A stretch of 64,000 bases of DNA from Pseudomonadota bacterium (GCA_018242445.1 JAFEBW010000060.1:62001-126000), one strand, 5' to 3'; counted from the stretch's first letter, positions 27,205 to 36,465 are shown. The notes: generated by a model from the letters alone, not told the origin. Translations and numbers: made by a program.

Positions 27205-28452
27205 CTACTCATACCGCAACGCGCTTGCCGGATCGATCCGCGCCGCGCGCCATGCCGGGTACACGGTCGCAAGGAAGCACAGCACCAAGGCCACGCCCGC
27301 TATCGTGCCGACATCACTCCATTCCAGCCGCGTGGGCAGGCCGGAGATGTAGTACACGTTGGACGGCATCACCTCGATGCCGGTGAGGCGCTCGATCACC
27401 CCGACGATGGCATCGAGGTTCTTCGTCAGCGCCACCCCGCCGGCCACCCCCAGCGCCACGCCCAGCGTGCCGATGGTGCAGCCCTGCACCATGAACACGC
27501 GCATGATCGCGCCCGGGCGCATGCCCAGCGTGCGCAGGATGGCGATGTCGGCCTGCTTGTCGGTGACGATCATCACCAGCGACGACAGCAGGTTGAACGC
27601 GGCCACGCCGACGATCAGCACGAGGATCAGGAACATCATCGTTTTCTCGGTGCGCAGGGCGATGAACATGTTGATGTTGTCGTGGGTCCAGTCGCGCACC
27701 GAATACAAGCCGCCCATGCGCGCGGCGAGGCCGCTGGCGACCGTACCGGCCTGCCACATGTCGGCCAGCTTCAGGCGCACGCCGGTCACGCCCGATCCCA
27801 TCCGCAGCAGCTTCTGCGCATCGGCGATGTGGGTGACCGCGAGCTTCTGGTCATAGTCGGCGAAGCCTGCCGAGAACACGCCGACCACGGTGAAGGCCTT
27901 GGAGCGCGGCACGAAACCGACCGGCGTCACGTTGCCTTCGGCGACCAGCACGTTGATCTTGTCGCCGACGCCCACGCCCAGCGCATCAGCCAGATCCTTG
28001 CCGAGGATCAGGTCGAATCCGCCGGGCTTGAGGTCGGACAGACTGCCGGCCAGCAGCTTGCCGCCGAGCACGCTGTCCACCTGCCCTTCCAGCTCGGGCG
28101 ACACGCCGAGCAGGATCGCTCCCTGCTCGCTGTTCCCCTGCAACATCGCCTCGCGGGTGACGAAGGGCGCTGCACCGACCACCCGCTTGTCCGTGTGCGC
28201 CATGCGCACCGCGCCCTGCCAGTCGGGCAGCGACTCGCCGACGCCGCTGATGGTGGCGTGCGCGACCATGCTGAGCATGCGCGCACGGTATTCCTCCTGG
28301 AAGCCGGTCATCACCGCGATGGTGGTGATCAACGCGGTCACGCCGATGGCGATGCCGAGGATGGATGCGGCGGAGATGAAGGAAATGAAACCGGTGCGAC
28401 GCTTGGCGCGGGTGTAGCGCAGGCCCAGCGCCAGCGAGAGCGGGCGGATCAT
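27205..28452 (-). CDS. Lipoprotein-releasing ABC transporter permease, LolC/LolE family
   Basis: 415 residues: N-terminal helix (FISFISAASILGIAIGVTALI), large periplasmic MacB-like domain, then three helices (about 270-400). RYTRAKRRTGFISF at the start is typical for LolC/E. Only one such gene is in the locus; no second LolC/E copy follows lolD, so the complex may be a LolF-type homodimer or the partner may be elsewhere. ATG at 28450-28452 overlaps the ygfX stop (ATGA). Confidence 0.93.
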   Translation of the reverse strand: MIRPLSLALGLRYTRAKRRTGFISFISAASILGIAIGVTALITTIAVMTGFQEEYRARMLSMVAHATISGVGESLPDWQGAVRMAHTDKRVVGAAPFVTREAMLQGNSEQGAILLGVSPELEGQVDSVLGGKLLAGSLSDLKPGGFDLILGKDLADALGVGVGDKINVLVAEGNVTPVGFVPRSKAFTVVGVFSAGFADYDQKLAVTHIADAQKLLRMGSGVTGVRLKLADMWQAGTVASGLAARMGGLYSVRDWTHDNINMFIALRTEKTMMFLILVLIVGVAAFNLLSSLVMIVTDKQADIAILRTLGMRPGAIMRVFMVQGCTIGTLGVALGVAGGVALTKNLDAIVGVIERLTGIEVMPSNVYYISGLPTRLEWSDVGTIAGVALVLCFLATVYPAWRAARIDPASALRYE

Positions 28453-28883
28453 GCGCGTGCTCCTCCGGTCGGTTCCTTGCGAGCGCTGGCGGCGACCAGC
28501 CGCAGGGCGCGACGATCGTGCGCAGACAAGGTGTCCGGCCACCACAGGTAGCGTTGCCGCCGGCCGCTGACGGGATCTTCCACCGTCAACAGGGCCAAGC
28601 CGCCACGAATCCGCGCGGCGACGTGGCGCAGACGACGGCTGCCGTCCGCACCGATCGCCTCCCATCCCGGCGCGGTGCCGACCCATGCCAGCTCCACTGC
28701 CGCACGCCGGCCCTCGCGCCACAGCAGCCAGCCCAGATACGCGAGCACGGCGGCATCGAGCGCCGCGCAAGCCGCGTTCGGCAGGCTCGACAGCCACGGC
28801 GCGCACGCGGCCGTCATGGCAAGCGCGACCAGCGCGGCCAGCAGCCAGCGCGAGCGTCGCCACGCCAAGCGGCATGCCGGCAT
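28449..28883 (-). CDS. ygfX: YgfX (CptA)-like membrane protein
   Basis: 144 residues. Two transmembrane helices (WLLAALVALAMTAACAPW and AALDAAVLAYLGWLLW), then a soluble domain ending YLWWPDTLSAHDRRALRLVA, which fits the YgfX pattern. In E. coli ygfX (cptA) lies next to sdhE (cptB) and has been described both as inner-membrane partner and as cytoskeleton-inhibiting toxin. The same adjacency here supports the call; only one base separates it from the sdhE stop. An upstream in-frame ATG at 28925 would overlap sdhE and is less likely. Confidence 0.75.
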   Translation of the reverse strand: MPACRLAWRRSRWLLAALVALAMTAACAPWLSSLPNAACAALDAAVLAYLGWLLWREGRRAAVELAWVGTAPGWEAIGADGSRRLRHVAARIRGGLALLTVEDPVSGRRQRYLWWPDTLSAHDRRALRLVAASARKEPTGGARA

Positions 28884-28884
28884 G

Positions 28885-29178
28885 TCAGACGGGCGGAAGT
28901 TCGCGGATGCGTTGGACGAGTGCATCGAGATCCTTGTCCTGCGGGGGTTCCAGGCCGATCAACCACCGCCACAGGGTATCGTCTTCGCAGTCGAGCAACT
29001 GTAGGAAAACGCTTCTTTCCGCGTCGTCCGCCACCGACCAGCGCCGTTCGAGGTAGCGCACGAGGAGGAGGTCGATTTCGACCATGCCGCGGCGGCAGCG
29101 CCAGCGCAGGCGCGGGATATCGGGGTCGGCGCCGGCGTTGGTCGCAGCCGGATCGCGCACGCTGCCCGGCGTCGTCAC
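28885..29178 (-). CDS. sdhE: FAD assembly factor SdhE
   Basis: About 97 residues. The RGxxE motif for flavinylation of SdhA is seen in [12 protein letters not shown], followed by [19 protein letters not shown], closely matching SdhE (YgfY/CptB). GTG at 29176-29178 overlaps the sdhB stop as GTGA; a second GTG at 29158-29160 is possible. No ATG precedes the conserved part, so a GTG start is certain. Helps covalent FAD attachment to SdhA, encoded two genes upstream. Confidence 0.93.
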   Translation of the reverse strand: MTTPGSVRDPAATNAGADPDIPRLRWRCRRGMVEIDLLLVRYLERRWSVADDAERSVFLQLLDCEDDTLWRWLIGLEPPQDKDLDALVQRIRELPPV

Positions 29179-29960
29179 ACCTTGCGCGCCAGCATCAGCT
29201 TCTTGATCTCCGCGATCGCCTTGGCCGGGTTCAGGCCCTTCGGGCAGGTGCGCGTGCAGTTCATGATCGTGTGGCAGCGGTACAGCTTGAAGGGGTCTTC
29301 CAGATCGTCCAGGCGCGCGCCAGTGTCCTCGTCGCGGGAGTCCACGATCCAGCGGTAGGCCTGCAACAGGATCGCCGGGCCGAGATAGCGGTCGCCATTC
29401 CACCAGTAACTCGGGCAGGCGGTGGAGCAGCAGGCGCACAGGATGCACTCGTACAGGCCATCGAGTTTCTTCCGATCCTCGGGCGATTGCAGGCGCTCGC
29501 GATCCGGCGGCGGCGCGCTCTGGGTGCGGATCCACGGCTTGATGGAAGCGTGCTGCGCGTAGAAATGCGTCAGGTCGGGGACGAGGTCCTTCACCACCGG
29601 CATGTGCGGCAGCGGGTAGATCGGCACCTCGGCCTTGCCGCAGTCCTCGATCGCGCGCGTGCACGCCAGCGTGTTGGTGCCGTCGATGTTCATCGCGCAC
29701 GAGCCGCAGATGCCCTCGCGGCAGGAACGGCGGAAGGTCAGCGTGGGATCGACCTCGTTCTTGATCTTGATGAGAGCATCCAGAACCATCGGCCCGCACT
29801 TGCCCAGATCGACCTCGTAGGTATCGGTGCGCGGGTTCTGCCCGTCGTCCGGGTTCCAGCGGTAGATCTTGAACGAGCGCACCTTCTTCGCCCCGGCCGG
29901 CGCGGGGAAGTGCTTGCCCTTGCGGACTTTCGAATTGCGCGGCAGCGTGAATTCGGCCAT
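29175..29960 (-). CDS. sdhB: Succinate dehydrogenase iron-sulfur subunit
   Basis: 261 residues. Carries the three Fe-S clusters of complex II: 2Fe-2S ligands in [14 protein letters not shown]...TLAC, and the ferredoxin-type clusters in [16 protein letters not shown] and [17 protein letters not shown]. Passes electrons from SdhA to quinone. Separated from sdhA by a 262-bp repeat-filled gap, unusual for this operon. Confidence 0.98.
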   Translation of the reverse strand: MAEFTLPRNSKVRKGKHFPAPAGAKKVRSFKIYRWNPDDGQNPRTDTYEVDLGKCGPMVLDALIKIKNEVDPTLTFRRSCREGICGSCAMNIDGTNTLACTRAIEDCGKAEVPIYPLPHMPVVKDLVPDLTHFYAQHASIKPWIRTQSAPPPDRERLQSPEDRKKLDGLYECILCACCSTACPSYWWNGDRYLGPAILLQAYRWIVDSRDEDTGARLDDLEDPFKLYRCHTIMNCTRTCPKGLNPAKAIAEIKKLMLARKV

Positions 29961-29973
29961 GGCTTATGTCCGC

Positions 29974-30222
29974 GAATCGGGAATCGGGAATCGGGAATCG
30001 TCAACAGCAGCAAGTCCACTCCTGGCAACTCTCGGCTCGATATTGGATTTCATAAAAAACTCCTCACCCTTCCAGTTTTCCCGATTACCGCCAGAGCAAA
30101 TCCCCTCCCCCGCCTGCGGGGGAGGGTCAGGGTGGGGGGAGCGCCTCGCACCTCTGCCCCCTTCCCAGCCTTCCCCCGCAAGCGGGGGAAGGAGAAAAGC
30201 TTCGATTCCCGATTCCCGGCTC
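29974..30222. repeat. BIME-like composite repeat inside the sdh operon (sdhA-sdhB gap)
   Basis: Two perfect 24-nt palindromes with 11-bp arms lie at 30103-30126 (CCCTCCCCCGC/GCGGGGGAGGG, CT loop) and 30169-30192 (CCTTCCCCCGC/GCGGGGGAAGG, AA loop). The insertion is flanked by inverted short repeats: GAATCGG repeated almost four times at 29974-30000 and CGATTCCCGATTCCCGG near 30206-30222. It holds no gene. Confidence 0.85.
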
Positions 30223-32016
30223 TCAGTACACCCTCGCCTTCGGCGGCACCGGCTGCACCTCGTCGGTGAGGGTGTTGACGTGCACCGGGCGATAATCCAG
30301 GCGGGTGTTGCCGGCGGCATCGACCCAGCACAGCGAATGCTTGCGCCAGTTCACGTCGTTGCGGTCGGGGAAGTCCTCGCGCGCGTGCGCGCCGCGCGAT
30401 TCCTTGCGCGCCACCGCCGAGACGAGGGTGGCCTGCGCCTGCCCGAGCAGGTTCTGCAATTCCAGGGTTTCGATCAGGTCGGTGTTCCACACCAGCGAAC
30501 GGTCGGACACCTTCACGTCGCTGAAGGAGCGCGCGATCCGGTCGATCTTGGTCACGCCCTCGGCGAGCGTTTCGCCGGTGCGGAACACGGCCGCGTGCGC
30601 CTGCATGTCGCGCTGCATGGCGTCGCGGATCTGCGCGGTCGAGGTGGAACCGTTGGCGTTGCGGATGCGATCCAGACGCGCCAGCGCGGCATCGCAGGCA
30701 TCGGCGGCCAGACGCGGCTGCGCCTGGCCCGGCTTGATCGTCTCGCCGCAACGGTTGGCCACGGATCGGCCGAACACCACCAGATCGAGCAGCGAATTGG
30801 AGCCCAGCCGGTTGCCGCCGTGCACCGACACGCAGGCGGCCTCGCCGATCGCGTACAGGCCGGGCACCACGTGGTCGGGATTGCCATCCTTCAACGTCAA
30901 CACTTCGCCGTGGTAGTTGGTGGGGATGCCGCCCATGTTGTAGTGCACGGTCGGCAGCACCGGGATGGGCTGCTTGGTCACGTCCACGCCGGCGAAGATC
31001 CGCGCCGACTCGGCGATGCCCGGCAGCTTCTCGTGGATGATCTTCGGATCGAGATGGTCCAGGTGCAGGAAGATGTGATCCTTCTTCTCGCCCACGCCGC
31101 GGCCTTCGCGGATTTCGATGGTCATCGCGCGGCTGACCACGTCGCGCGAGGCCAGGTCCTTGTAGTGCGGCGCGTAGCGCTCCATGAAGCGCTCGCCCTC
31201 GGAGTTGCGCAGGATGCCGCCCTCGCCGCGCACGCCCTCGGTGATCAGGCAGCCCGCGCCGTAGATGCCGGTGGGATGGAACTGCACGAATTCCATGTCC
31301 TGCAGCGGCAGCCCGGCACGCAACACCATGCCGCCGCCATCGCCGGTGCAGGTGTGCGCCGAGGTGCAGGAAAAATACGCGCGGCCGTAGCCGCCGGTGG
31401 CCAGCACCGTGCCCTGCGCACGGAACAGGTGCAACTGCCCGCTGGCCATGTCCAGCGCCAGCACGCCACGGCATGCGCCTTGCGCGTCCATGATGAGATC
31501 GAGCGCGAAATACTCGATGAAAAACTGCGCGTCGTGCTTGAGCGATTGCTGGTAGAGCGTGTGCAGCATCGCGTGGCCGGTGCGGTCGGCCGCAGCGCAG
31601 GTGCGCTGCGCGGGCGGGCCTTCGCCGTACTGCGTGGTCATGCCGCCGAACGGGCGCTGGTAGATGCGGCCGTCGTTCGTGCGCGAGAACGGCACGCCCT
31701 GATGCTCCAGCTCGACCACCGCGGCCGGGGCTTCCTTGCACATGTACTCGATCGCGTCCTGGTCGCCGAGCCAGTCGCCGCCCTTGACGGTGTCGTAGAA
31801 GTGGTAGCGCCAGTCGTCCTCGCCCATGTTGGCCAGCGCCGCGGCGATGCCGCCCTGCGCGGCCACGGTGTGCGAACGCGTGGGGAACACCTTGGTGATG
31901 CAGGCGGTGTTGAGCCCTTTCGAGGCCAGCCCGAAGGTGGCGCGCAGGCCCGCGCCGCCGGCGCCGACCACGACCATGTCGAACTGGTGCTCGGTGATCT
32001 TGTATGCGTGGGTCAT
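30223..32016 (-). CDS. sdhA: Succinate dehydrogenase flavoprotein subunit
   Basis: 597 residues. Oxidises succinate to fumarate. FAD-binding [12 protein letters not shown], covalent-FAD histidine in [11 protein letters not shown], and active-site segments [13 protein letters not shown] and [20 protein letters not shown] are present. 25 bp after sdhD. Its FAD is expected to be attached with the help of SdhE and possibly the SDHAF4-like protein of this locus. Confidence 0.98.
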   Translation of the reverse strand: MTHAYKITEHQFDMVVVGAGGAGLRATFGLASKGLNTACITKVFPTRSHTVAAQGGIAAALANMGEDDWRYHFYDTVKGGDWLGDQDAIEYMCKEAPAAVVELEHQGVPFSRTNDGRIYQRPFGGMTTQYGEGPPAQRTCAAADRTGHAMLHTLYQQSLKHDAQFFIEYFALDLIMDAQGACRGVLALDMASGQLHLFRAQGTVLATGGYGRAYFSCTSAHTCTGDGGGMVLRAGLPLQDMEFVQFHPTGIYGAGCLITEGVRGEGGILRNSEGERFMERYAPHYKDLASRDVVSRAMTIEIREGRGVGEKKDHIFLHLDHLDPKIIHEKLPGIAESARIFAGVDVTKQPIPVLPTVHYNMGGIPTNYHGEVLTLKDGNPDHVVPGLYAIGEAACVSVHGGNRLGSNSLLDLVVFGRSVANRCGETIKPGQAQPRLAADACDAALARLDRIRNANGSTSTAQIRDAMQRDMQAHAAVFRTGETLAEGVTKIDRIARSFSDVKVSDRSLVWNTDLIETLELQNLLGQAQATLVSAVARKESRGAHAREDFPDRNDVNWRKHSLCWVDAAGNTRLDYRPVHVNTLTDEVQPVPPKARVY

Positions 32017-32041
32017 CAGGTGCAGCCGATTCGTGGGAAGG

Positions 32042-32443
32042 TCAAGGCGCGAACATGCAGCGGGCGATGCCGAACACGCCTGCCAGCGCGCCGGCGATGC
32101 AGGCGAAGGTGTTCAGCAGGTGCAGGGCGATCTCGAGCCAGCGCGTGTGCACGTAGTCCTCGATCACCACCTGCATGCCGAGCTTGGCGTGCCAGAACAT
32201 CGCCAGCACGAGCATCAGCAGCGGCAAGGCGTAGCGCGGATTGGCGAGGACCGCCCGCCAGTCGTCCTGACCGGCGCCGAGCATGGACAGCGCCAGCCAC
32301 GCGAACCACGGCAGCAGCAGCGCCAGCGCGACCGCGGTCACCCGCTGCATCCACCAGTGGCGCACGCCGTCCTGCGCCGAACCCAGCCCGCGCGCGTGCT
32401 TGAGCGGGGTCCGCATGGGTGCGTCGAGATCGTGCACGCTCAT
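32042..32443 (-). CDS. sdhD: Succinate dehydrogenase membrane anchor subunit D
   Basis: 133 residues, three transmembrane helices. [15 protein letters not shown] begins helix 1; [17 protein letters not shown] matches the SdhD quinone/heme region. It starts directly after the sdhC stop. Confidence 0.93.
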   Translation of the reverse strand: MSVHDLDAPMRTPLKHARGLGSAQDGVRHWWMQRVTAVALALLLPWFAWLALSMLGAGQDDWRAVLANPRYALPLLMLVLAMFWHAKLGMQVVIEDYVHTRWLEIALHLLNTFACIAGALAGVFGIARCMFAP

Positions 32444-32839
32444 TCACAGCCCTCCGGTGCGGGTGAGTACGCAGGCCCACACCGCGCCGGTCAGCAGCAA
32501 GGACGCTGCCACGACCGCCCAGCCGGACGCCTGGAACTGCCGAATCTCGAAGCCCTTGCCCGCATCCCAGACCAGATGGCGGATGCCGTTGCACAGGTGG
32601 TAGACCATGCACCAACTCAAGCCGAACAACACGACCTTGCCGGGCAGCGAACCGGCGATGTCCATGAACTGCGCGTAGCGCTCGGGGCTGGCCGAAACCG
32701 CCAGCAACCACCAGGCCATGCCGAACGCAGCCACCGCGAGCACCATCCCGGTGGCGCGGTGCAGGATGGACAACACGGTGGTGATCTGCGGCCGATACAC
32801 CTGCAGATGCGGCGAGAGTGGGCGTTCGGGAATCGACAT
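32444..32839 (-). CDS. sdhC: Succinate dehydrogenase cytochrome b556 subunit C
   Basis: 131 residues, three transmembrane helices. MSIPERPLSPHLQVYRPQ is the typical start; SILHRATGMVL includes the quinone-site Ser/Arg region and YHLCNGIRHLVWD carries the heme-ligand histidine. The ATG at 32837-32839 is chosen by family alignment; in-frame ATGs at 32848 and 32854 are possible and have a slightly better AATGAAG upstream. Confidence 0.94.
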   Translation of the reverse strand: MSIPERPLSPHLQVYRPQITTVLSILHRATGMVLAVAAFGMAWWLLAVSASPERYAQFMDIAGSLPGKVVLFGLSWCMVYHLCNGIRHLVWDAGKGFEIRQFQASGWAVVAASLLLTGAVWACVLTRTGGL

Positions 32840-32910
32840 GGAATCCATCTTCATTCGTGTGCGTGCCAGTGGCGGCGCCGTGCGGATGAAAAAGCAGCGG
32901 CCTTCCGTAT

Positions 32911-33022
32911 TGTCATGCCAGCGCAAGCGGGCATCCAGCGACTCGGGCGAAGCCACAACCTGAAAGCCGCCGGACGACCCGCCATTCGGCCGTCGAACAC
33001 CCTGCCTGCGCGGGAATGACGG
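32911..33022. repeat. MITE-like inverted-repeat element upstream of sdhC
   Basis: The left end TGTCATGCCAGCGCAAGCGG and the right end CCTGCGCGGGAATGACGG are imperfect inverted copies of each other, about 110 bp apart. The left end also forms its own hairpin (ATGCC/GGCAT). The motif GTCAT(T/G)CC(C/A)GCGCA(G/A)GCGGG is the form common to short non-autonomous repeats of this bacterial group. It lies between the SDHAF4-like gene and sdhC and may affect their co-transcription. Confidence 0.65.
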
Positions 33023-33072
33023 ACGACATCACAACCGCCCAAACGATGTTGCAACTGCACCGCGTCCATGCA

Positions 33073-33258
33073 TCAAAAATCGATGCAACGCCCGTTCTTT
33101 TCCCAATCCCCGTAGCGCGTGGGCTCCGGGCCGTCGCGCCCGCCGAACTCCGGCGGCCGCGATGGGCTCACGCCGATCTCGTCGGCAGACTCGGCAGCCG
33201 GCGTCGAAACGGCCGCATCGCCGTCTTCGGCAAGAGCCTTCAGGGTTTGGCTTATCAT
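33073..33258 (-). CDS. DUF1674 protein, SDHAF4-like succinate dehydrogenase assembly factor
   Basis: 61 residues. The C-terminus EFGGRDGPEPTRYGDWEKNGRCIDF is nearly the eukaryotic SDHAF4 signature (GPEPTRxGDWExxGRCxDF). In mitochondria SDHAF4 binds FAD-loaded SdhA and promotes its union with SdhB. The location just upstream of sdhC, on the same strand, supports the same role. The ATG at 33256-33258 is taken as start; an in-frame TTG at 33276 is less likely. The N-terminal half is variable and acidic. Confidence 0.85.
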   Translation of the reverse strand: MISQTLKALAEDGDAAVSTPAAESADEIGVSPSRPPEFGGRDGPEPTRYGDWEKNGRCIDF

Positions 33259-33302
33259 CGGGACACTCGCAAGCAACCGTGCAAGTCTAAGACCCGAAGG
33301 CC

Positions 33303-34214
33303 ATGCCCGACAAGCAAGATGCGCGATCCATCAGCTTCGCACTACCCGGCTGGCAGGTGCTGGAGGCACATGGCGTCGATGCCGCCAGCTTCCTGCAGGC
33401 GCAGACGATGAACGACCTGCGACCGCTGGCACCGGGGCACTGGCAATGGAATGGCTGGCTGAATCCGAAAGGCCGGTTGATCGCCTTGTTCCTGCTCGCG
33501 GCACTGGATGCGCAGCGTTATTGGCTGGTCAGCCCTGATGTGCAGGCCGCCGAACTGGGCAGCCGCCTGCAACGCTTCGTGTTCCGCAGCAAGGTCAAGC
33601 TCGCGGTGCGCGCGGATCTGCACGCACGCGGCAGCTTCGCGGATGCATCCCCGGCGACGGGCGCGCGATTGCATCGGCAGTCGCTGGGCGATAGCGAAGC
33701 CCTCGCATTCGATCTGGGCGGCGCGGGCGGCGCACGCACGCTGCGCATCGTCGCCGGCACTGGCGCTGGCGATGATCGCATCGCTGACGATCACATCAAC
33801 CATGTCGCCGAACCTGACACCGGTACCTGCGGCCTGCGACGCTGGGCAGCCTTCGACCTCGCCCACGGCCTGCCGAGGTTGCCGGCCGACCAGGTCGAGG
33901 CATGGACGCCGCAGATGCTCTCGCTGGAGCGCCTGCACGCGTTCAGCCTGAAGAAGGGCTGCTACCCCGGGCAGGAGATCGTCGCACGCACGCATTTCCT
34001 CGGGCAGGCCAAGCGCGCCCTGGCCCGCATCCAAGGCGAAGGGCTGACGGCGGGTGCCGAAGTCGTCGCCGGCGAGCGCACGCTCGGCAGCGTCGTGAAT
34101 GCGGCCGATGGCGAGGCGCTGGCGGTGCTGGCGGTCGAACGCACCGCCGACGGCTGGATGTGCAATGGTGCACCTTGCCGCGAGTTGCCCTTGCTGGACG
34201 GATTGGCACGCTGA
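33303..34214 (+). CDS. ygfZ: Folate-binding Fe-S cluster repair protein YgfZ
   Basis: 303 residues, GcvT-like fold. The strict motif K-G-C-Y-x-G-Q-E is present as KKGCYPGQE followed by IVARTHFLGQAKR. YgfZ supports Fe-S enzymes in a tetrahydrofolate-dependent way. AAGG lies just before the ATG. Divergent from the sdh cluster, whose SdhB has three Fe-S clusters; a functional link is plausible. Confidence 0.93.
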   Translation: MPDKQDARSISFALPGWQVLEAHGVDAASFLQAQTMNDLRPLAPGHWQWNGWLNPKGRLIALFLLAALDAQRYWLVSPDVQAAELGSRLQRFVFRSKVKLAVRADLHARGSFADASPATGARLHRQSLGDSEALAFDLGGAGGARTLRIVAGTGAGDDRIADDHINHVAEPDTGTCGLRRWAAFDLAHGLPRLPADQVEAWTPQMLSLERLHAFSLKKGCYPGQEIVARTHFLGQAKRALARIQGEGLTAGAEVVAGERTLGSVVNAADGEALAVLAVERTADGWMCNGAPCRELPLLDGLAR

Positions 34215-34272
34215 CGCCGCGACGGTTTTTCCGTACAGTCCGCGGCGGCGACCGACCGATCCGGGGAACCCG

Positions 34273-34443
34273 ATGCGCCGACTCCTGCTCCTGTTGCCCT
34301 TCGCGCTCACCCTGTGGGTGCCGCTGTACAACCTCGACGCACCCACGCTGTGGGGCTTCCCGTTCTTCTACTGGTACCTGTTCGCCTGCCTGTTCGCGCT
34401 GCCGGCGATCCTGTGGCTGGCCGACCGCGGGGCGCGCCGATGA
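34273..34443 (+). CDS. DUF3311 small membrane protein
   Basis: 56 residues, two hydrophobic helices (LLLLLPFALTLWVPLYN and FPFFYWYLFACLFALPAILW) and a basic tail. DUF3311 proteins are typically encoded just before SSS-type transporters and probably act as small accessory subunits. The stop overlaps the transporter ATG (ATGA). GGGGAACCCG is a weak ribosome site. Confidence 0.85.
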   Translation: MRRLLLLLPFALTLWVPLYNLDAPTLWGFPFFYWYLFACLFALPAILWLADRGARR

Positions 34444-35966
34444 ACGGCGCGATCCACTGGATCGCATGGACGGTGTTCGCGGCGTTCTTCGCGCTGGTCA
34501 CCGTGCTGGGCTTCGTCGCCGCGCGCTGGAAGAAGGCCGACCTCGACCACCTGCACGAATGGGGCCTGGCCGGGAGGCGCTTCGGCACGCTCGTCACCTG
34601 GTTCTTGATCGGCGGCGACCTGTACACCGCCTACACCGTGATCGCGGTGCCGGCGATGGTGTACGCCAAGGGCGTGATGGGCTTTTTCGCGATGCCCTAC
34701 ACCATCACCGCCTACGTGATCTTCTTCGTGACCATGCCGCCGTTGTGGAACGTCTGCCGCAAGCGCGGCTACATCACCGTGGCGGATTTCGTGGAAGGTC
34801 GTTACGGCAGCCGCTGGCTGGCGCTGGCGATCGCCCTGACCGGGGTGCTGGCGACCATGCCCTACATCGCCCTGCAACTGGTCGGCATGCAGGTGGTGTT
34901 CGCGGCGATGGGTTTCGGCGCCATGCGACAGGGCGCGGAGATCGCGCTGGTGGTGGCCTTCCTCGTGCTCGCGCTGTACACCTATTCCAGCGGCCTGCGT
35001 GCACCGGCGCTGATCGCCTTCGTCAAGGACGCGATGCTGTACGTCTTCGTGATCGCCGCGGTGGTGGTGATCCCGGCGCAACTCGGCGGCTACGGCGCGA
35101 TCTTCAAGGCCGCCGGTGACAGCTTCGCCGCCCGCCACGACGGCAGCGGACTGCTGCTGCATCCCGGCCAGTACCTGCCCTTCGCCACCCTGGCGCTCGG
35201 CTCGGCCGGAGCCTTGCTGCTGTATCCGCACGCGACCACCGGCGTGCTCGCCGCGTCCGGCCCGCAGACCCTGCGCCGCAACGCGATCCTGCTGCCGGCC
35301 TACTCCGTGGCGCTGGGATTGATCGCGCTGATGGGTTACATGGCGCTCGCCGCGCACGTGGACGCCCGTGGCAGCGCGATCGTGCCGGCGCTGGTCATGC
35401 ACAGCTTCCCGGAATGGTTCGCCGGGTTCTGCTTCGCGGCGATCGCGCTGGGCGCGCTGGTGCCGGCGGCGATCATGTCGATCGGCGCGGCCAATCTGGT
35501 CACCCGCAACATCGTCAAGCCCTTCATCGATCCGGCGATCGACGCGCGCGGCGAGGCGAAGGTGGCCAAGGTCACCTCGCTGCTGGTCAAGTTCGGCGCG
35601 CTGCTGTTCGTGCTGGGGCTGTCGCAGGATCTGGCGATCAACCTGCAACTGCTGGGCGGGATGTGGATGCTGCAGGCCTTCCCGGCGGTGATGCTGGGCC
35701 TGTACACGCGCTGGTTGCGCGCCGGCCCGCTGCTCGCCGGCTGGGCGGTCGGCATGCTCGTCGGCACCGGCCTGAGCTGGACGCAGGGCTGGTCGGCCGG
35801 GGTGAAGACGACATGGCTGGTGCCGGGCGTGGGCGCGGTGTATCTGGGCATCGTGGCGCTGGTCGCCAACCTTCTCGTCGCCGCAGCGCTGAGTGCGCTG
35901 GCCAGTGCGCTCGACAAACCGCAAGCGGCCGATGCCACCGTCACAGGCGATTACGCCGACGCCTGA
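34440..35966 (+). CDS. Sodium:solute symporter, MctP-type monocarboxylate transporter
   Basis: 508 residues with about 13 transmembrane helices. The SSS family region GRRFGTLVTWFLIGGDLYTAYT, GYITVADFVEGRYGSRW and PAAIMSIGAANLVTRNIVKPF is typical. Together with the DUF3311 partner it resembles MctP, which takes up lactate, pyruvate and related monocarboxylates in Rhizobium. The substrate here is inferred. Ends in a short hydrophilic tail. Confidence 0.88.
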   Translation: MNGAIHWIAWTVFAAFFALVTVLGFVAARWKKADLDHLHEWGLAGRRFGTLVTWFLIGGDLYTAYTVIAVPAMVYAKGVMGFFAMPYTITAYVIFFVTMPPLWNVCRKRGYITVADFVEGRYGSRWLALAIALTGVLATMPYIALQLVGMQVVFAAMGFGAMRQGAEIALVVAFLVLALYTYSSGLRAPALIAFVKDAMLYVFVIAAVVVIPAQLGGYGAIFKAAGDSFAARHDGSGLLLHPGQYLPFATLALGSAGALLLYPHATTGVLAASGPQTLRRNAILLPAYSVALGLIALMGYMALAAHVDARGSAIVPALVMHSFPEWFAGFCFAAIALGALVPAAIMSIGAANLVTRNIVKPFIDPAIDARGEAKVAKVTSLLVKFGALLFVLGLSQDLAINLQLLGGMWMLQAFPAVMLGLYTRWLRAGPLLAGWAVGMLVGTGLSWTQGWSAGVKTTWLVPGVGAVYLGIVALVANLLVAAALSALASALDKPQAADATVTGDYADA

Positions 35967-36063
35967 GTCCGCGACCGGCACTGCACGCCGGCACGACGGC
36001 GCCGCACGTCGACGCGATGGCGCGATACTGTGTCCCATCCTTTCGCCCACGCCGTGCGCCGCC

Positions 36064-36453
36064 ATGAGCGACCTGCTCGACGACCGGTTCTCCTTCATCG
36101 ACGGCATCGCCGTCGTGCGCCTGTCCGGCACGGTGAATGGCCAGCAGATCATCCGCTGGATCGGCGAGAGCCTGGCGTGGGCGCGCCTGCGTCGTCATGG
36201 CCGGGTGATGGTGGTGATCACGTCCGCGACCGGATTCGCCATCCCCAGCCTGGCCCTGCGCGTGGAAATGATCCGCGCATGGGCTGCGGCGGTCGGAAAC
36301 GAGGTCGACGTGGCGATCGTATGCCGCCCGGAGTTCATCGATCCGCAGAAGTTCGGGATCACCGTCGCCGCAGGATTCGGCATGACCGCCGGCGTGTTCG
36401 ACGAGGAAGCCGCAGCCCTGGCGTGGCTGCGCGGACTCGAGCCGATGCCGTGA
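36064..36453 (+). CDS. STAS/SpoIIAA-like small protein of unknown function
   Basis: 129 residues, no signal peptide. Alternating beta-alpha pattern (GIAVVRLSGTVNGQQIIRWI, RVMVVITSATGF, EVDVAIVCRPEF) suggests a STAS-like fold, often used for binding partners in signalling. A GATACT -10-like sequence lies about 30 bp upstream. Convergent with the cyclase-FHA gene, 12 bp apart. Confidence 0.5.
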   Translation: MSDLLDDRFSFIDGIAVVRLSGTVNGQQIIRWIGESLAWARLRRHGRVMVVITSATGFAIPSLALRVEMIRAWAAAVGNEVDVAIVCRPEFIDPQKFGITVAAGFGMTAGVFDEEAAALAWLRGLEPMP

Positions 36454-36465
36454 TGTTGCGGCGCG

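Noticed and set aside
23458..28551. 1697-codon open frame opposite exbB-comEC-lolD-lolC
   Set aside because: Low-complexity composition and no start context; the opposite strand has five clear genes.
30103..30192. Possible CRISPR-like repeat pair
   Set aside because: Only two palindromes, different spacers absent and no cas genes; these fit REP/BIME elements.
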